DNA of 64,000 nt, from assembly GCA_947034895.1 (NCBI GenBank), contig OX344763.1, forward strand, positions 59,849,093-59,913,092, given 5' to 3'. This document shows positions 1 through 12,400 of the stretch, piece by piece (the first letter of the stretch is position 1; each line of letters begins with the position of its first letter). The position numbers were made by a program, and so were the translations under genes. Under the pieces are notes generated by a model. The model made no database searches. It had not been told where the DNA came from and was given only the letters and a program-made list of their open reading frames with translations. The stretch comes from Rhytidiadelphus loreus. Its lineage: Eukaryota; Streptophyta; Bryopsida; Hypnales; Hylocomiaceae.

Positions 1-1240
1 TGAAATTACAAAATTGCCCATACACATCCTTGCACAAAATTTTGAATAGAAAAATCATAATCAATCATTTTCAAAATTGGATTTAGGATGCTAAAACTAG
101 TTTTCAAAAAGAATTTTTCAAAAATTTAAACTACTAAAAATAGCAAATTGGTTAGGTTTTATTTAACTTCAAATATTGTTGACACCATAAGTTGATGCCT
201 AGAGCATTTAGGAGTTAAGTACTTTCCTCTCTTACAAAATCAAGTGAATATGCCTTTGTAATAATTGCCTTTGAGATATTTTAATGGATTAAATGAGGAC
301 CAAAAATACTTAAGAATACCCAATAAAATAACAAGTTAGCAACGTATTTCTAGAACAATGTATTCATTCAAATGGCAAATTTGAAAATCTACAAGTTTCA
401 ATAAAAAATCAAAAGTTAAGAAACACATGTAGGCAAAGAATTTGCCAAAAGATTCCACATCAGTCAACTACTTCTATACTACACTTGATTTGCCTTGGAT
501 TACAACCTTAATTTTGATCAACAAGATAGTAGATTAAATCTAATTTTTCAAACTACATTGATTTACACTAATTAGTGAGCCAAAAAATTGGACTTCCTAC
601 AATTCGGTTTAAGGAACATAGTTCCTCTAATAACATCAAAACCTTCCACTACAAGAAAAAAAGTACCTACAAGGCTTTATTCACTATTTTGAGACAAGTT
701 CAAGTCTCATTTTAATATACTCTATATTAAGAGTGAAATTATTGTTCATTAAATTGAAAATACTCAATAAATTGAGACTCAAAAATGTCAAAACAATATT
801 TTATATATTTTGGTACTTCTAAAAAAATGGGCTACAACCAACAATTAACATTTTTATTTTTTTTAATACGTTATAAAGTAAAATCGTTAGATTAAATTGA
901 GACTACCTCGTGTAAAAATACCTCGAGGAAAATACTAATCTACATATTTGTAAAGTGAAATGTTTTGCTTGAAATACATGACAACCATAAAAAAATTTGA
1001 AAGAAGATGTGAATGCCATATACACAAATGATAACAAGCCCAAAAAAATACTATTAATAGAAATGAAGAGTTTCACAATGCCAGTATATCATAATATAGA
1101 CTACACAACATATACATACAAATATCTTAAAACATTAATGCAAAATTCATAGTAATTATATAGAGTCTTAACAATCATATTTCACTAACATAGCTATGAA
1201 CTATTCCTCGCCTTCAGTCGAGGAAGCACCGTTGCTTGAA
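1..1240. other. AT-rich spacer without a recognisable gene
   Basis: No supported coding frame. The stretch is strongly AT-rich with short homopolymer runs. At 647-659 it contains CACTACAAGAAAA, the end motif of the CACTA-type MITEs seen at 49.2 and 53.7 kb, but no matching inverted end follows, so at most a decayed end is present. Confidence 0.6.
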
Positions 1241-4085
1241 TTAGACACAAAGGCCGCCACCGATGATTTGATAATGTTGATCTTCGGCTTTGGAATTGTA
1301 ACTTTTGTAATAACTTGAGGTTGATCTTCGGCCCCTTCTTTTTCTACGTAGCTTGAAAGTTGTCATTATACAGTCCATGTTTGACCAACACGATGGGATT
1401 ACACAGTCCTCGTGCCACACATTCCCTACTTTTGTGTCCCATCCAACATACGAATCCATATCTATATGACGACCCAAAGCAGGTGTCCAATATTGGATTT
1501 GGATCTGATGTATATGCCTAGGGTTTGGATTCGGATTCATAAGTGCCCTGGCCAACCAAAATGGTTTTGAGTCTTCATCAACAGGACGCACCACAACAAA
1601 ATAACCTGCAAATACATCACGTGCAATACAGAATGAGGGTCTAGGTCGGGCACGCCTGTGTCCAACAAAGGGTGGATCCTCCGCAAACTCTTCTCGCATT
1701 GTACCATCCACCCGCCATGTGTCTTCTGGTTCCTCCGTGACCCTTGAAGCTGGCCAAAATCCATCTTTTAAGGTCTCACGCACCAGAAGAGGTTCATTTA
1801 GAGCAGTTCTCACACCCTTCCAATAATCTTTTATAGGGTCATTTTTCCGCCCAAAAGATCCAAAGTCCTCATTGTTGGCCATTCTACTCCAGTGTGCAAT
1901 GAAACCATCTAAACCCTTTTTGATCTCACCTAGTGATTTCATCTCTTGGGGAGCCAAAGGTTTAGGACTCCCGCTCGGCACTTTTGGACGCCCATCTTCA
2001 GTCTCCGACCATAAGCGAATTCCTCTGCCGTGTTGTGGCAACCAATCCTTGTCTACACACAAGTTCTTGTATTCCATCAAGGGCCATCCACTTGAATCCA
2101 TGTAGAACTTAAATTGTTGTGATGTAGAATGACCTTCTAAGAAGTCCCCACTGTACCCAAGTACCCTTGCACAAATCGCTTGAAATCAGGAACTTCCTCG
2201 ATAAAATGAGGAATGACAGGGTGGGTTTCACAATCCATGAAGGATTTCATGAGTTTGGGAAGTGTCGGGTAGTCTTTGCTCTTTAACATTGTACTCCATC
2301 TACCAAAAAGAGCATCAGTATCTTCATGAGTGTGTCCGACAATGAGGAAGTTAATGTAAATTTCGCAAAAAATGCCTTTGAAAACTAGAAGAGAGCAAAA
2401 AGCAAAAACCCAACGATTCTTGTTGTCCCCTGATGCATTGTCAAGTTGGAGAGTCAATATCGGTGGCAAAGGCTTATGAGGGATTGGTTCTGGAGGAGGA
2501 GGAAGGAGAGAATCCAAACAAATGTCAGAGCCCTCCAACACCACTTGAGCTAAAGTGGATTGGCTCGTTTCCTCATAAAATAACGTTCGCAATGAATTCT
2601 TTGGTTCTCCTTCGAGATCACGCAGCAACCTCGCAATGGATCCAACAGTATGATTTGAGTCCGTTCAAAAAATGTCTAAGCCGTAGTGAGCATATCAAAC
2701 ATCGCCATGACCTTGAGCAATCATGCCTGTTATAGCCACAAGCATTTTCATAAAAGAATCAGTTGCTTTTGTCTTGTGAGAGAAATGAGGTGAAGCAGTC
2801 TTGGAATGATCCATTTTGTCATGGATGATGCATAGCATCTTTTCAGGAAATTCCTCAGATATTTGTCTATTGTAAAGCCATAATAGAGTTCCCTATGGGC
2901 CTTTTGCCCACTAAGATGAGTAGTTAAAATTCTCGCCCACTTATCTTGTACAATAGACAACGGAGTACAAGCACTCTTCAATTGCTTGTACGTATCACAC
3001 AGACCACATCTTGCAAAAGTGTCTCCACGAGCCTTTGCAGCATATTCAGAGAAAGAAGCACGCTGGATGTTGCTTAAGCCACTAGATGAAATTGGAGGCA
3101 AATTAAATGATGCATTAGCCTTGTTGATTTTTGGAAGTTGCTCACTCCAACGAAACGTTGACGGCAAAACCGTAGCAGGGACTATCTCCCCTGATTCTAG
3201 TGTTCTCGATTTGTGTGGCATTTTGTCGACTTCACTTACAATCAAAGTCCAAAGTGAAGCGGTAGCTTGTAAAGTCTGGCTATGAGGTTTCTTCAATTCC
3301 AAGTTCCCATGTGCCTCTGCTTCCTTGCCCTCTTTTGCCATGCGCTTGAACCTATAGAAGGTAGCTTTTGAAATCCCGTGGATGGTTCACCATGCAATGA
3401 GACACACATCAATGTTTCTTAGAGTTATCCATTCCTTTCCAACAGGGTCTTTATGCGTCTGCCTATGTGCTTCAAGAAGGCAAAGCTTGCGGACATACAC
3501 TCCACCTTTCACATGCAATTGATACCGTACAGATTCAATTTCATGACGTGGAAAATGTTGTGTGCAATTCCTATCGCAACATGGTTTTGTGGACACTTCA
3601 ATAATTGCTTGTGCAGTGAGAAGGGATTCTTTTTTAGAAGGTAGGACTTCGTCCCTCATCTTGTGAGAGGTTTCATAAGAACGTACGTCTACTCGAACAC
3701 GACGGTTGAGAGCATTCATAGCCATATTGTATTTATCTGTTTGATCATGGTCATATAGGCTGATACCGTTTAGAAACACGTGTGTGATGTGCCAGGCCTT
3801 CATTGACCACATCCACCCTAAGGAGACTTCTGCCTCGCACAATGACTCCGCAATTTGCACTGCGACACGATCATCACCCAAAGGCTTTCCATCACTGTTG
3901 ATGACAGAATCCACATCAACACTTTGGCAAACTCCTTTTGCAACGTCATCCCCTGCTTCGTTTCTGAGGGTGACACACTTTGTAATCCAAGACTGTTGAG
4001 GCAATCCCTCGTAACCAATGACACCAGTAGGTAATATGGGCACTGGAATTGCAAACTCATCAAGTCCATGAATATCCATTCTCAA
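1241..4085 (-). pseudogene. DUF7869-type protein relic, probably transposon-associated
   Basis: Read on the minus strand, one protein is spread over three frames: 4085-2748, about 2880-2137, and 2101-1241. The likely start is the ATG near 4079. In order it shows an N-terminal Cys-containing region (CCDRNC), a HGISKATFYRF segment, a Cys segment (RCGLCDTY), a QKAHRELYYGF segment, a LDNASGDNKN motif near 2440, VGHTHEDTDALFGRW near 2310-2340, and a conserved C-terminal domain (KPFWLARAL) near 1540. From memory the LDNASGDNKN / GHTHEDTDALF pair marks the DUF7869 family, common in non-seed plants and possibly RNase H-like. It is broken by in-frame TGA codons (two within the 2.65-2.75 kb part, one near 3387) and frameshifts near 2870 and 2120. 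A roughly 2.8-kb intronless frame fits a mobile or retrocopied gene. Its biochemical role is unknown to me. Confidence 0.75.
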
Positions 4086-5798
4086 AGGAAGCAGTGGACA
4101 AAGAAAAGATTAAATATTGAAAGCACATAATAGATATTCTAAAACACCTTCCAAAGTCAAAGAAGTCTTCACTAATTCTAATCAAACTATTCATAACTAG
4201 TTTTTGATGTGATTAATGAGTAACTATTATCATTGACTTGATGATAATAACTACAACTATTAAATACTTTGTACAAAATAGAATATGGAGTACCTCAAAT
4301 TTTTAACATTTTCCCTATTTGATTCATTCCCCTTGTGGAAGGAATGTAAATTTTACTAAATCACAAAAGCAAATATTTATGAAGAAGAGGATATGAATGT
4401 CAACATTGACTACAAACTGGAACTAAAGTAGTCCTCTAACTTATTGTTGAGTCGAGGATAATAAAAGTTGTGACATAGAAAGTCATTGTTCCCGAACTCC
4501 ACTAAGAATGACAATAAATCGACTACAGAAGGTGTAATCATCGGCAACAAAATTAATTCTATAAATTATATTATTAGACTAATTAATATACAATTGACTA
4601 CATGAATCCCAATTTTGAAACAATTTTATTCAAACCAGAAACACCAAATCTCTACAAAATTACTGAGATTTATCATCGATTCAATGATATCTCTGAAGTA
4701 GTCCATCTCCGGTAAATAAATATCATTGATAAGAGGCAAAGCCCAAGAAGTACCATGAGACGGGTAGACATCTACTCAACGAATCATATGGTCATTATGT
4801 GGGAAAAGGTTATCGTCGACTCGAAGATACTATAAGTATCCAAATACAGAAGCTTTATCATCGCCTCGACGATAACTCTAAAACATTCATTGTCTGAGTA
4901 CTATTGTCGTCGATTCAAGAATATCCTATCTATTATACATTGGAAGTATACAATATATTTCCGGAATTTATGCCGAGAAATACGGGAACGTACAATCCCA
5001 GAAAGAAGAAGGGCAAACACGTAGATGTCTTCAAATGAAACCGGAAGTCCATGAAATTTTATGTTACTACAAATTGCCATGTGAACATCAAAAATATGAA
5101 CATAACATCCTTGTTAGATTGTTGGCCTTTGGGAAGTCAATGAAACTACACGAAGCACGAACAGAGATTGTAGTGTACTACAAAACAAGGCAAATGAGAA
5201 CAAAACTTACTAGCTATAATGGAAAAATACAAAGGGAATACTGAAGCTAGCTCTCCACGACATGCACAAAACAACAAAATATTCTCGGAAAACAAGTGAG
5301 AGCAGCGGTGTCCAGAAGTCGTAGAACTACAACAAAATGGAGATAGAAACTTCAATTGCGAGGCTTTGGTGCAAATTTGAGGGCGTGGAAAGAAGGTACC
5401 CAATAAACTAGGAATGTGTGCCACAGGAAGCGCGGGAATGAATGGGCGCAAACATTTGCGTATTCAAAGTCTACCGAAAGCAACGGCATATTAATGGCTC
5501 AGTCATGCACTTTCACTAACAGTAATAATGAAATGCTTCTCATTTTTGGAAGTGCTTTTATAAAGCCTAAGATAGAAAAAGATTTTGTTTGTTGATAGGT
5601 TCCTTTTCTGTGATTCCATTGACTATGGGAGGAGGTGCTTTCTGTGAACGCATCTAAACTTTAATTGCCTTTTGTTAATGAGTGTTTCCCTGCGATTTAA
5701 TCAATGGCGGTTTTCCCCTTGAGGTGTACTCGATGAAGGTTTGATGGTTTTTGACGACCAGGTCTGTAGTTCAAGGTTGTATGCTACAGGGTTTGGAA
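4086..5798. other. AT-rich spacer
   Basis: No frame here resembles a known protein. Small open frames at 5035-5244 and 5146-5451 have no recognisable domain and look like chance. CATCGACTCGA-like short motifs recur around 4.5-4.9 kb (tcgactcgaagata and variants), too degenerate to call a repeat. Confidence 0.5.
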
Positions 5799-5855
5799 GT
5801 TTAGGGTTTAGGGTTTGGGACATTAGGGTTTAGGGTTTGAGTTTTTTAGGGTTTC
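5799..5855 (+). repeat. Interstitial telomere-like tract (TTTAGGG)
   Basis: Five or so copies of the plant telomere heptamer TTTAGGG, perfect or nearly so, lie within about 55 bp (TTTAGGGTTTAGGGTTTGGG, then TTAGGGTTTAGGGTTTGAG). They are interrupted by short non-repeat bases. AGGGTTT clusters also occur in plant promoters as telo-boxes, so this may be a promoter-type cluster rather than a healed break. Confidence 0.6.
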
Positions 5856-5859
5856 GGTT

Positions 5860-6983
5860 TGGAGTGGAGATTTATGCAGGGCAACATTTTTATTGGGGGG
5901 AAGATGTCTTGGTTTCTTTATGGCTTCTTTGATATAGGGTACTTGACCCCTAAACTTCCAAAGGTTTATTTTCCATTAGATAACTCTCACAAATACCAGT
6001 TAGCTTTGGAAGGACCACAAAACCTACGTCACCAATCGAGTTTGTTCGGCATATGTAACCATAAGATCATATATAACACTAGTTCAAGAATGTATTGGAA
6101 GAAATTCAAGAACTTTGACCGCATTGTTTACCATGACTACATGACTACAATTAAAAATTCCTAACTAGAATTATGTTCAAAGGTCATGCTAAAGCTTCAT
6201 AGTTAATATTCATAGGATGAACTTGAAAAGTTAAAGTTTTACTTAACCTAACCTACTTTAACAATGTTTCATGCAGAAATGTGAAAGTTGCATTAAAAAA
6301 TAGATCCTATTCTTTCACTTCGTGAAAAAGATGCCTACATAGTCAAAAAATTGTAGTATTCATAAAATTGAATTTGGTCATGCATTGAATTGTACATTTC
6401 CTATAAATGTACATTCTTAAATTTTTTTTTTCTTCTCCTTTTTCATGTGACTTCGAAGACATTTGGGGCCTTCATGTTGATGAGTTCCACAATATCATGA
6501 TTGAGATGAAAAAAATTGAATTTCGTAAAAACTATTTAGTAATTGCTCAAACATTGACCATACTTGTACTTAATAATTCATGAATTGTTTCAAGTGTGCT
6601 ACCATGAAGTGACTATAACTATGACTATGAAAAAAATAAATGTGAACTCTAAATTCTTTGAATATAAACAGTTTTTAATTACTACATCCTCTTTGATTTT
6701 GATTGTCTTGATTGTCTTCTGAGACAATAAAGTAATTTGTTCATGAGTGATGTCCTCAAAAGAATGACATTAGAGATCTTCATTTTGTAATATAAAACAT
6801 GATTGAAGTACTCAATAAATAATTAAAGACAGGGACAATGACAGTGGAAAGAACTAAGTAGGCAAGGAATTTTTTTTTGTAATGAATGTTGACTATATCT
6901 TTTAATAATTTGCAAATTCTTTCCATACATTTGATTTCCACTACTATGATTTCACTTCATATTTGTAATGTATAAAGTATGCT
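5860..6983. other. AT-rich spacer left of the retrotransposon
   Basis: The open frame at 5859-6164 has no recognisable domain and I do not support it as a gene. The final bases before the LTR (ATGCT at 6979-6983) do not match the flank on the other side of the element (AGGCA at 22216-22220), so this is not the original insertion flank. Confidence 0.5.
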
Positions 6984-7298
6984 TGTCGCAACGTGAATTT
7001 TTGGTTTTGTTAAGTTATCTTAAAATTTGGAGCGGAAGTTCTCTACAAGAACACCAATCCGGTTTAGGGATAAGTTAGAACCGGAAATTAGATGAGGAAT
7101 GTAGTTAGGGAACTAACCGGATTCTAGTCTGTTACTGAGTCTGTTTGGACCGGATTAGTTTGGATCGGATTAGGCAGTCTGAACCGGATTGGTTCTGTCC
7201 GGATCAGATCTGGAGGACCGGATTAGGTCAGGAGCGGATTAGGGTTAACCGGATTAGGTCATTTGACCTAATTTTTGGCGGCGCTGAGAGTCTAGGAC

Positions 7299-7306
7299 TA
7301 TATAAG
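7299..7306 (+). promoter_or_regulatory. TATA box 1 of 5' LTR (family A)
   Basis: TATATAAG followed by GAGAGGCCTTGCCAGTTAGT, matched in the 3' LTR at 15463. It lies about 280 bp upstream of the start of the LTR-internal reading frame. Confidence 0.6.
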
Positions 7307-8237
7307 GAGAGGCCTTGCCAGTTAGTACCCCTTTTCTACCTTGAGCGCTGAGGCTTGTTTTCACGCTTGGGGTTGTTTTGTGTTTCCTCTTTGTGATTTC
7401 TCTTTAGATTTGTGAGGTAGGGCGTCATTAGTGAGTAGTTCTTTTGTGTGCTGTGGGGTTGGACATCCACAGTTGCAATTTGTTTCTTTCCGGTCAGGAC
7501 CAGGAGGGAAAGTAAGGAACGAGGTGTGCAGCTAAGAGTTGAAAGTGAGGTTGTCTCAGGGAGATTCTTGAACGCCTCAGAAATGCGCCCATGCCGCAGT
7601 TACGTACAAGAAGCTATCCGGTTCCCGGATGGTCCGGATCTTGACAGACTTCGCCGAGAAGGTGGAAGCAGTTATGAGAGGAGCTCGGGAAGCTGCGGAC
7701 CGGATGGAGATGAGCAACGTGAAGCTGACCGGAACGGTTCTCTCCAGGAGTATCCGTCTTTCGGATATCTCCTTGCCTGAGTCGCAACGGGAGGAACAGA
7801 GTTAAACAGGGGGAAGGATGTTACTCCCTAGTCGAAGAAGGAGCGGAAGTCGAGAAGGACCGGATCTGCTGAGCATATCGAGTTGGATTCATCGCCAAAG
7901 CGACCGGATCCTCCTACTGGCGAGAGGGCCAGGAACTTGCAGGATGTCTTCGACAAGCTTCTGCTTGAGACCGTCAGCGTCACATTGAAGATGGGCATGG
8001 GGTCTTAATTGTAAAGTAGTTTTGTAAATACCGGGTGTTATGACCGGATGGTAGTTAGGAACTGGACCGGATTGGATCCCGGTCTGTTAGTTAGGAACCG
8101 GATTAGTATTCCGGTCTGCTAGGGTTTTGAACCGGGTTAGCATTCCGGTTTTGCCAGCGAGGCTTATCCCGGAAATCCAACGTGGGTTGCCTGCGAGGAT
8201 TTTCTGGGGCGCTTTTCGCTTTTGGCGCTTTACAGTG

Positions 8238-8245
8238 TATATAAA
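8238..8245 (+). promoter_or_regulatory. TATA box 2 of 5' LTR (family A)
   Basis: TATATAAA followed by a conserved ATTC...GAGAATGGGAGTCTTC segment, matched at 17611 in the 3' LTR. It lies downstream of the LTR reading frame and about 1.2 kb before gag, so it is a good candidate for the promoter of the genomic gag-pol RNA. Confidence 0.55.
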
Positions 8246-8892
8246 TTCATTCTTTGCGGAGGAGAATGGGAGTCTTCTTTTGTTCAAACTTCTTTTGTAT
8301 TCTATTTGCTCCTTGTTTGTGTGTTCTCCCGCGGTTGGCAGGGCAGATTGGTGAGGAGTTAGGAGCGCATTTAGAGTTTGGATTGGGATTTCTCCCCTTT
8401 GTGTTCTTGTTTTGGTTTTGAGTACATGAAGGCAGGTAGTAAGAGTTGGGAGTGCTTTCTAGTGCCTCAGCACTACTAGGATTCAGTATTCCAGTTGAGG
8501 AAGCCATTGCTAGGCTAGGCGTATAGGGAAGGAGTCCTTAGGCGCGCTAGAACTCCTGGATAGGAAATCCGGTCGAGTGTCCGAACTCTTGTGAGGCCTC
8601 ATTGCTGTAGTGGCGAACGGAAGAGTCTTAGTTGATGTTGAAATGGACGGTTGTACTTGCAGACACCTACCTTAGTATGGCCGGAACTTGGCATCAAGGT
8701 CATTGTAGTATGTGTGGATCGTACGGGGGGTCTTTGTGTGACTTGTGATCTAGATTGTTTTCTGGATTACTGTGAAAGATCAAACTGGATCCGGATTAGT
8801 GTAGGAAGTGGGAGATTGAGAAGTGGGTCTTCAGCCACTATAAGTCACGGAAGGAGCGGCGGGCCTGCCACTCTCAAATTCAAGCGGCGACC

Positions 8893-8913
8893 CCTCTGAT
8901 GGTAAAACAGAGG
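8893..8913 (+). other. Conserved LTR hairpin, family A 5' LTR
   Basis: CCTCTG, nine-base loop ATGGTAAAA, then CAGAGG. It gives a perfect 6-bp stem in an otherwise unpaired-looking context and recurs in LTR families A, B and C. Confidence 0.55.
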
Positions 8914-9298
8914 CAAAATTAAACCGGATTGGTTACTGGATCGAGTGGGAGTAGACCGGAAGTGAGAGGTCTAAGAGTTGTACCCAGGACCAGAAGTGTA
9001 AAGGTCTTGGTTTGGTGCAGAGTGACGGACCGGATTACTTCCTGGTCCGGATTATGTCCGGGACTGGAAGATTGCGTTAAGTCTGGTAGTTATTTCTGTG
9101 GGTTTTGTTGTTTCCGGTTGCAGTTGTAGGACCGGAAAGGTGTAGTTGGAGACTGACTCAGCTTAGAATCGTAAATAGGGTGAATACTTCACAGAATCTC
9201 GTGGGTTCGATCTTTAAAGTCACTTTTGTTATGCTTTAGAGTGGTTTTTGGTAGTATAACATGGGAATTGCTTATCCTGTGCTACGACATACAAAAAC

Positions 9299-9316
9299 TG
9301 GCGCCGCTGCCGGGGA
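9299..9316 (+). other. Primer-binding site (tRNA-Asp type)
   Basis: TGGCGCCGCTGCCGGGGA, nine bases after the LTR end. It is complementary to the 3' end of plant tRNA-Asp(GUC) (established: CCCCGGCAACGGCGCCA) with one substitution, which would be a tolerated mismatch or reflect a tRNA variant in this species. Confidence 0.85.
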
Positions 9317-9440
9317 TTCTAAAGTTATTTGTCTTATTTTGATTTCTAGTGGCTGAGTCAGAAAGTATTGTAGATTTCTTGCTGACTTTTCTTTTGATTG
9401 AGATCGGATTGGAGAGAGAGAGATTCTGGTTTCAGTACTA

Positions 9441-12400
9441 ATGAGAAGACAATTAGTGAGAAGAAGTGAGCGGATGGTGGAGCGGTTGAGGAAGAATCAA
9501 CTGGCAGGAGAGTCGTTTGGTCAAGTTGTGAGTGATCCGGATCTTTCATATCCGGAAGAGCAAGGGATTTTTGTTGCTGCACCTGGGGGTGAGAATGAAA
9601 ATCCAGATTCGGGAGATACACTTGAAGGTTCCGAGGGCGGATCGGAACCGAAAGAGGAAGACCCGCTTTCAGAAGCAGAAGACACCATGACCCGGTTGAG
9701 ATACAAGCGATTCAAGGGCAATGGGAGTCAGGACGTGGACAAGTGGGTGTGCGAGTTTGAGTCTACAGCACTTGCGAACTAGGAGAATGCGGCTGCCCAG
9801 CGAAGAATTTTCCAAGGACTGTTGAAGGGAGAAGCACTGAAATGGTACCAGGACATTCCGGATCTGATCCGGAATGACTAGGAACAGTTGAGACTGGAAT
9901 TCCTTCAAGATTTTCAGGAAGTTGGAGGGGAAGCCAAAGCATTAGGATGGTTGAGCACGTTGAAGATGAAGTCGACCGAATCCGTTCGAAGGTATGGACA
10001 GAGAATGAAGGGACTGATGTAGAAGCTGACCACTGAAAGTGCGCCGGGTTTGCAAGTGGAGTGGTACATAGCCGGATTACCGGAATCGATGGGATTCCTG
10101 ATCCGTCAGACACGGCCAAGGACGCTGAGAGAAGCTATGGACGCTGCTACCAACTATGAGAACTCAGTGCAGTCACTCCGGAAGTCTCTGAGGAGAAGTG
10201 AGAAAAAAGAAAAAGAGAAGAGCAAGAGGAGCGACCGGAAGTTGAAGCATCGTAAGAAGTATTCGGATTTGGAAAGCAGTTCTAAGTCATCCGGTTCAGA
10301 AGTTTCCGATCCAAGTTCGTCCAGTTCGGATGAAGACCGGAATAGTTCACCCCCTCGACGTTCAACAAGACGGGGACAGTGAGAGAAGACCATCGTGAAG
10401 GTGAAGACTGAGGATGCGGATTCCAAGAAGATGATGAAGAGTATTCAGGAGTCTTTGGAGGCGATCAAGGTCAACCTCACTGAGAACCGAAAACTGAGAC
10501 GGATTGTTCCGACTTCTAGATCCAATGTTTGGTGTGGTAAATGTGGAGAAATGGGTCACTATCCGAGTGAATGTCCGAGGTCTACCTCGAAACACGTTCA
10601 TTATGTGTATCCGGAAGAAGAGGAGATTTACTACACCATGGCAGCAGACGAAGAGGAGGAAGTTTTCCAAGTTCAGCCGACGTATGCTAGAGGGAAAGGT
10701 ATCGCAGTACCAATCCGGTCTAATATGCTGAACCGGAACTTTCTGCCATGACCAAGTCAGGAGATGATGGTCCAGCAACTGATGCGAGCTGTTGGCTATC
10801 CGGATAGACAAGTGGTGATTTGTTATGGCTGTGGAGAACTGGGACATTATACCACCAGTTGTCCTAATAAGGGAGTAGGGCAAGGTGCGACACGGATTCT
10901 ACCCTGCCAGAATTGCCAAGAGTATGGACATCCGGAGGAACAGTGTTCGAAGCCGGTGCAACCGCGTTCGGTTTACAAACAAGTCCAGATTCTTCCACGA
11001 GAGCAGACGGCGCTCAACTACGCCCACACTGTTGGAACGGAGAATCCGGATAAATGACGGTGCGAGGTGGAGCTGCCAGTGAAGGCAGAAAGTGAGGTGA
11101 ATAGAGTATCGACTCGCAGTCCCACCAAAACTCAATCCGGTCGAGATGTTAAGAAGAGTAAGAAGCGGTCGAGGAAGAAACCGGAATCAAGCAGTGATTC
11201 CAATCGTCTTTCTGAGGACCGGAAATCGGAAGAAGAGGAAGTCCATTCTGAGGAAGGGGTGAACCAGAACCGGATTCCGATTGATATCAATGCAGAGATT
11301 CGAGAGGAAATCTCTGGACCGGATATGTTGCGGAAAGAGAAGAAAGTCAGTTTCAGTGACGTTCCGGTTATCATCAATCCGGATGTGAGTGCTCACGACT
11401 ACAACATCATCCAAGACATCAAGGATCAGAAGGCGAATGTGACTATCGAACAGCTCCTGCATGACAATGTGGCATACCAGAAGCTGATCCGAGACGCCTG
11501 GACCCGGTAACGGAAGAAGAAAGTGAAGCTTCTAGTAGTGGCAGTTAACTTTTCTCAACCGGAAGATTCCGGTGCTCCAGAGGTCACTGTGGAGATGGAA
11601 GGATGTTTGATTCCAAAGGTCCCCATTGATGGCGGATCTAGAGTGAACTTGATGCTGGAAGATACGGCATTTGATTTAGGCTTCACTACTTTTGAAGCAA
11701 TGGAGCAAGTACTCCGGATGGCGGATCAGTCTCGAGTGAATCCGGTCGGGCGACTTTCACAAGTACCAACCCGGATTGGAGGAAAAGACTACCTTTTGAA
11801 CTACGTTATCATCCGTGTTCATAAAGGCAGACCTTTTCCGATGCTACTTGGAAGACCATGGTTGTATTCTGCTAGAGTACTTGTAGACTGGGGAGCCAAG
11901 GAACTGGTTGTAGGGGAACCTTCAAACCGGATTCCTTGGGCCACAGAAAAACATCTAGGAGAAACCAGTGATTCTGACGGATATACGACGGATTGGTCAT
12001 ATCCGGAAGATTCCGCCACGAGCTATTATGTAGATCCGTTTGAGTATCAGTTTGAATCAAACTATGGATTCTCCAATGCTGTTTTGGAACATGTTCCAGA
12101 AGAAATTCCGAAACCGGTTCCAGAAGATAGGTCCCTGGGAGAGTCGAGTATTCCGCTCACGGCAGAGTGGATCGCTCAGCAGATCAAGACCGGAAATCTT
12201 CCTACTGGTGGGAGCGAGACAAAATCGGGTTGGGAAGCTTTAGCTTCCTTTCCGGAAGAGATCTATCCGGAAAAGATCAAACCGGTTGTCTCACCCACTG
12301 AGTATGAGAAGGAGGAAGTTGAACCCAACAGAAGTTTTTACCTTAACAAACTTCTGAAGGACTTGGAGAAATCCGGTTATGTTCAGTTGCTCCGGGAATA

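Larger units (their letters stand above)
6984..9289 (+). repeat. 5' LTR of family A, internally deleted
   Basis: Begins TGTCGCAACG and ends TGCTACGACA, giving short inverted ends TGTCG/CGACA. It is collinear with the 3' LTR at 15206 except for a gap. After the shared GCCGCAGTTACGTA near 7590, the 5' LTR jumps to AAGCTATCCGGTTCCCGGAT, skipping about 1.2 kb that in the 3' LTR encodes most of an LTR-internal protein. TATA-like boxes sit at 7299 and 8238. The block around 8850-8930 is almost identical in both LTRs. Confidence 0.88.

Noticed and set aside
647..659. CACTACAAGAAAA as the left end of a third MITE
   Set aside because: No inverted partner end or 3-bp duplication is found within 600 bp.
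5035..5451. Small open frames on both strands
   Set aside because: No domain, no homologue recognised, short length and AT-rich context.
5859..6164. Open frame after the telomere-like tract
   Set aside because: No recognisable domain and no splice or promoter support.
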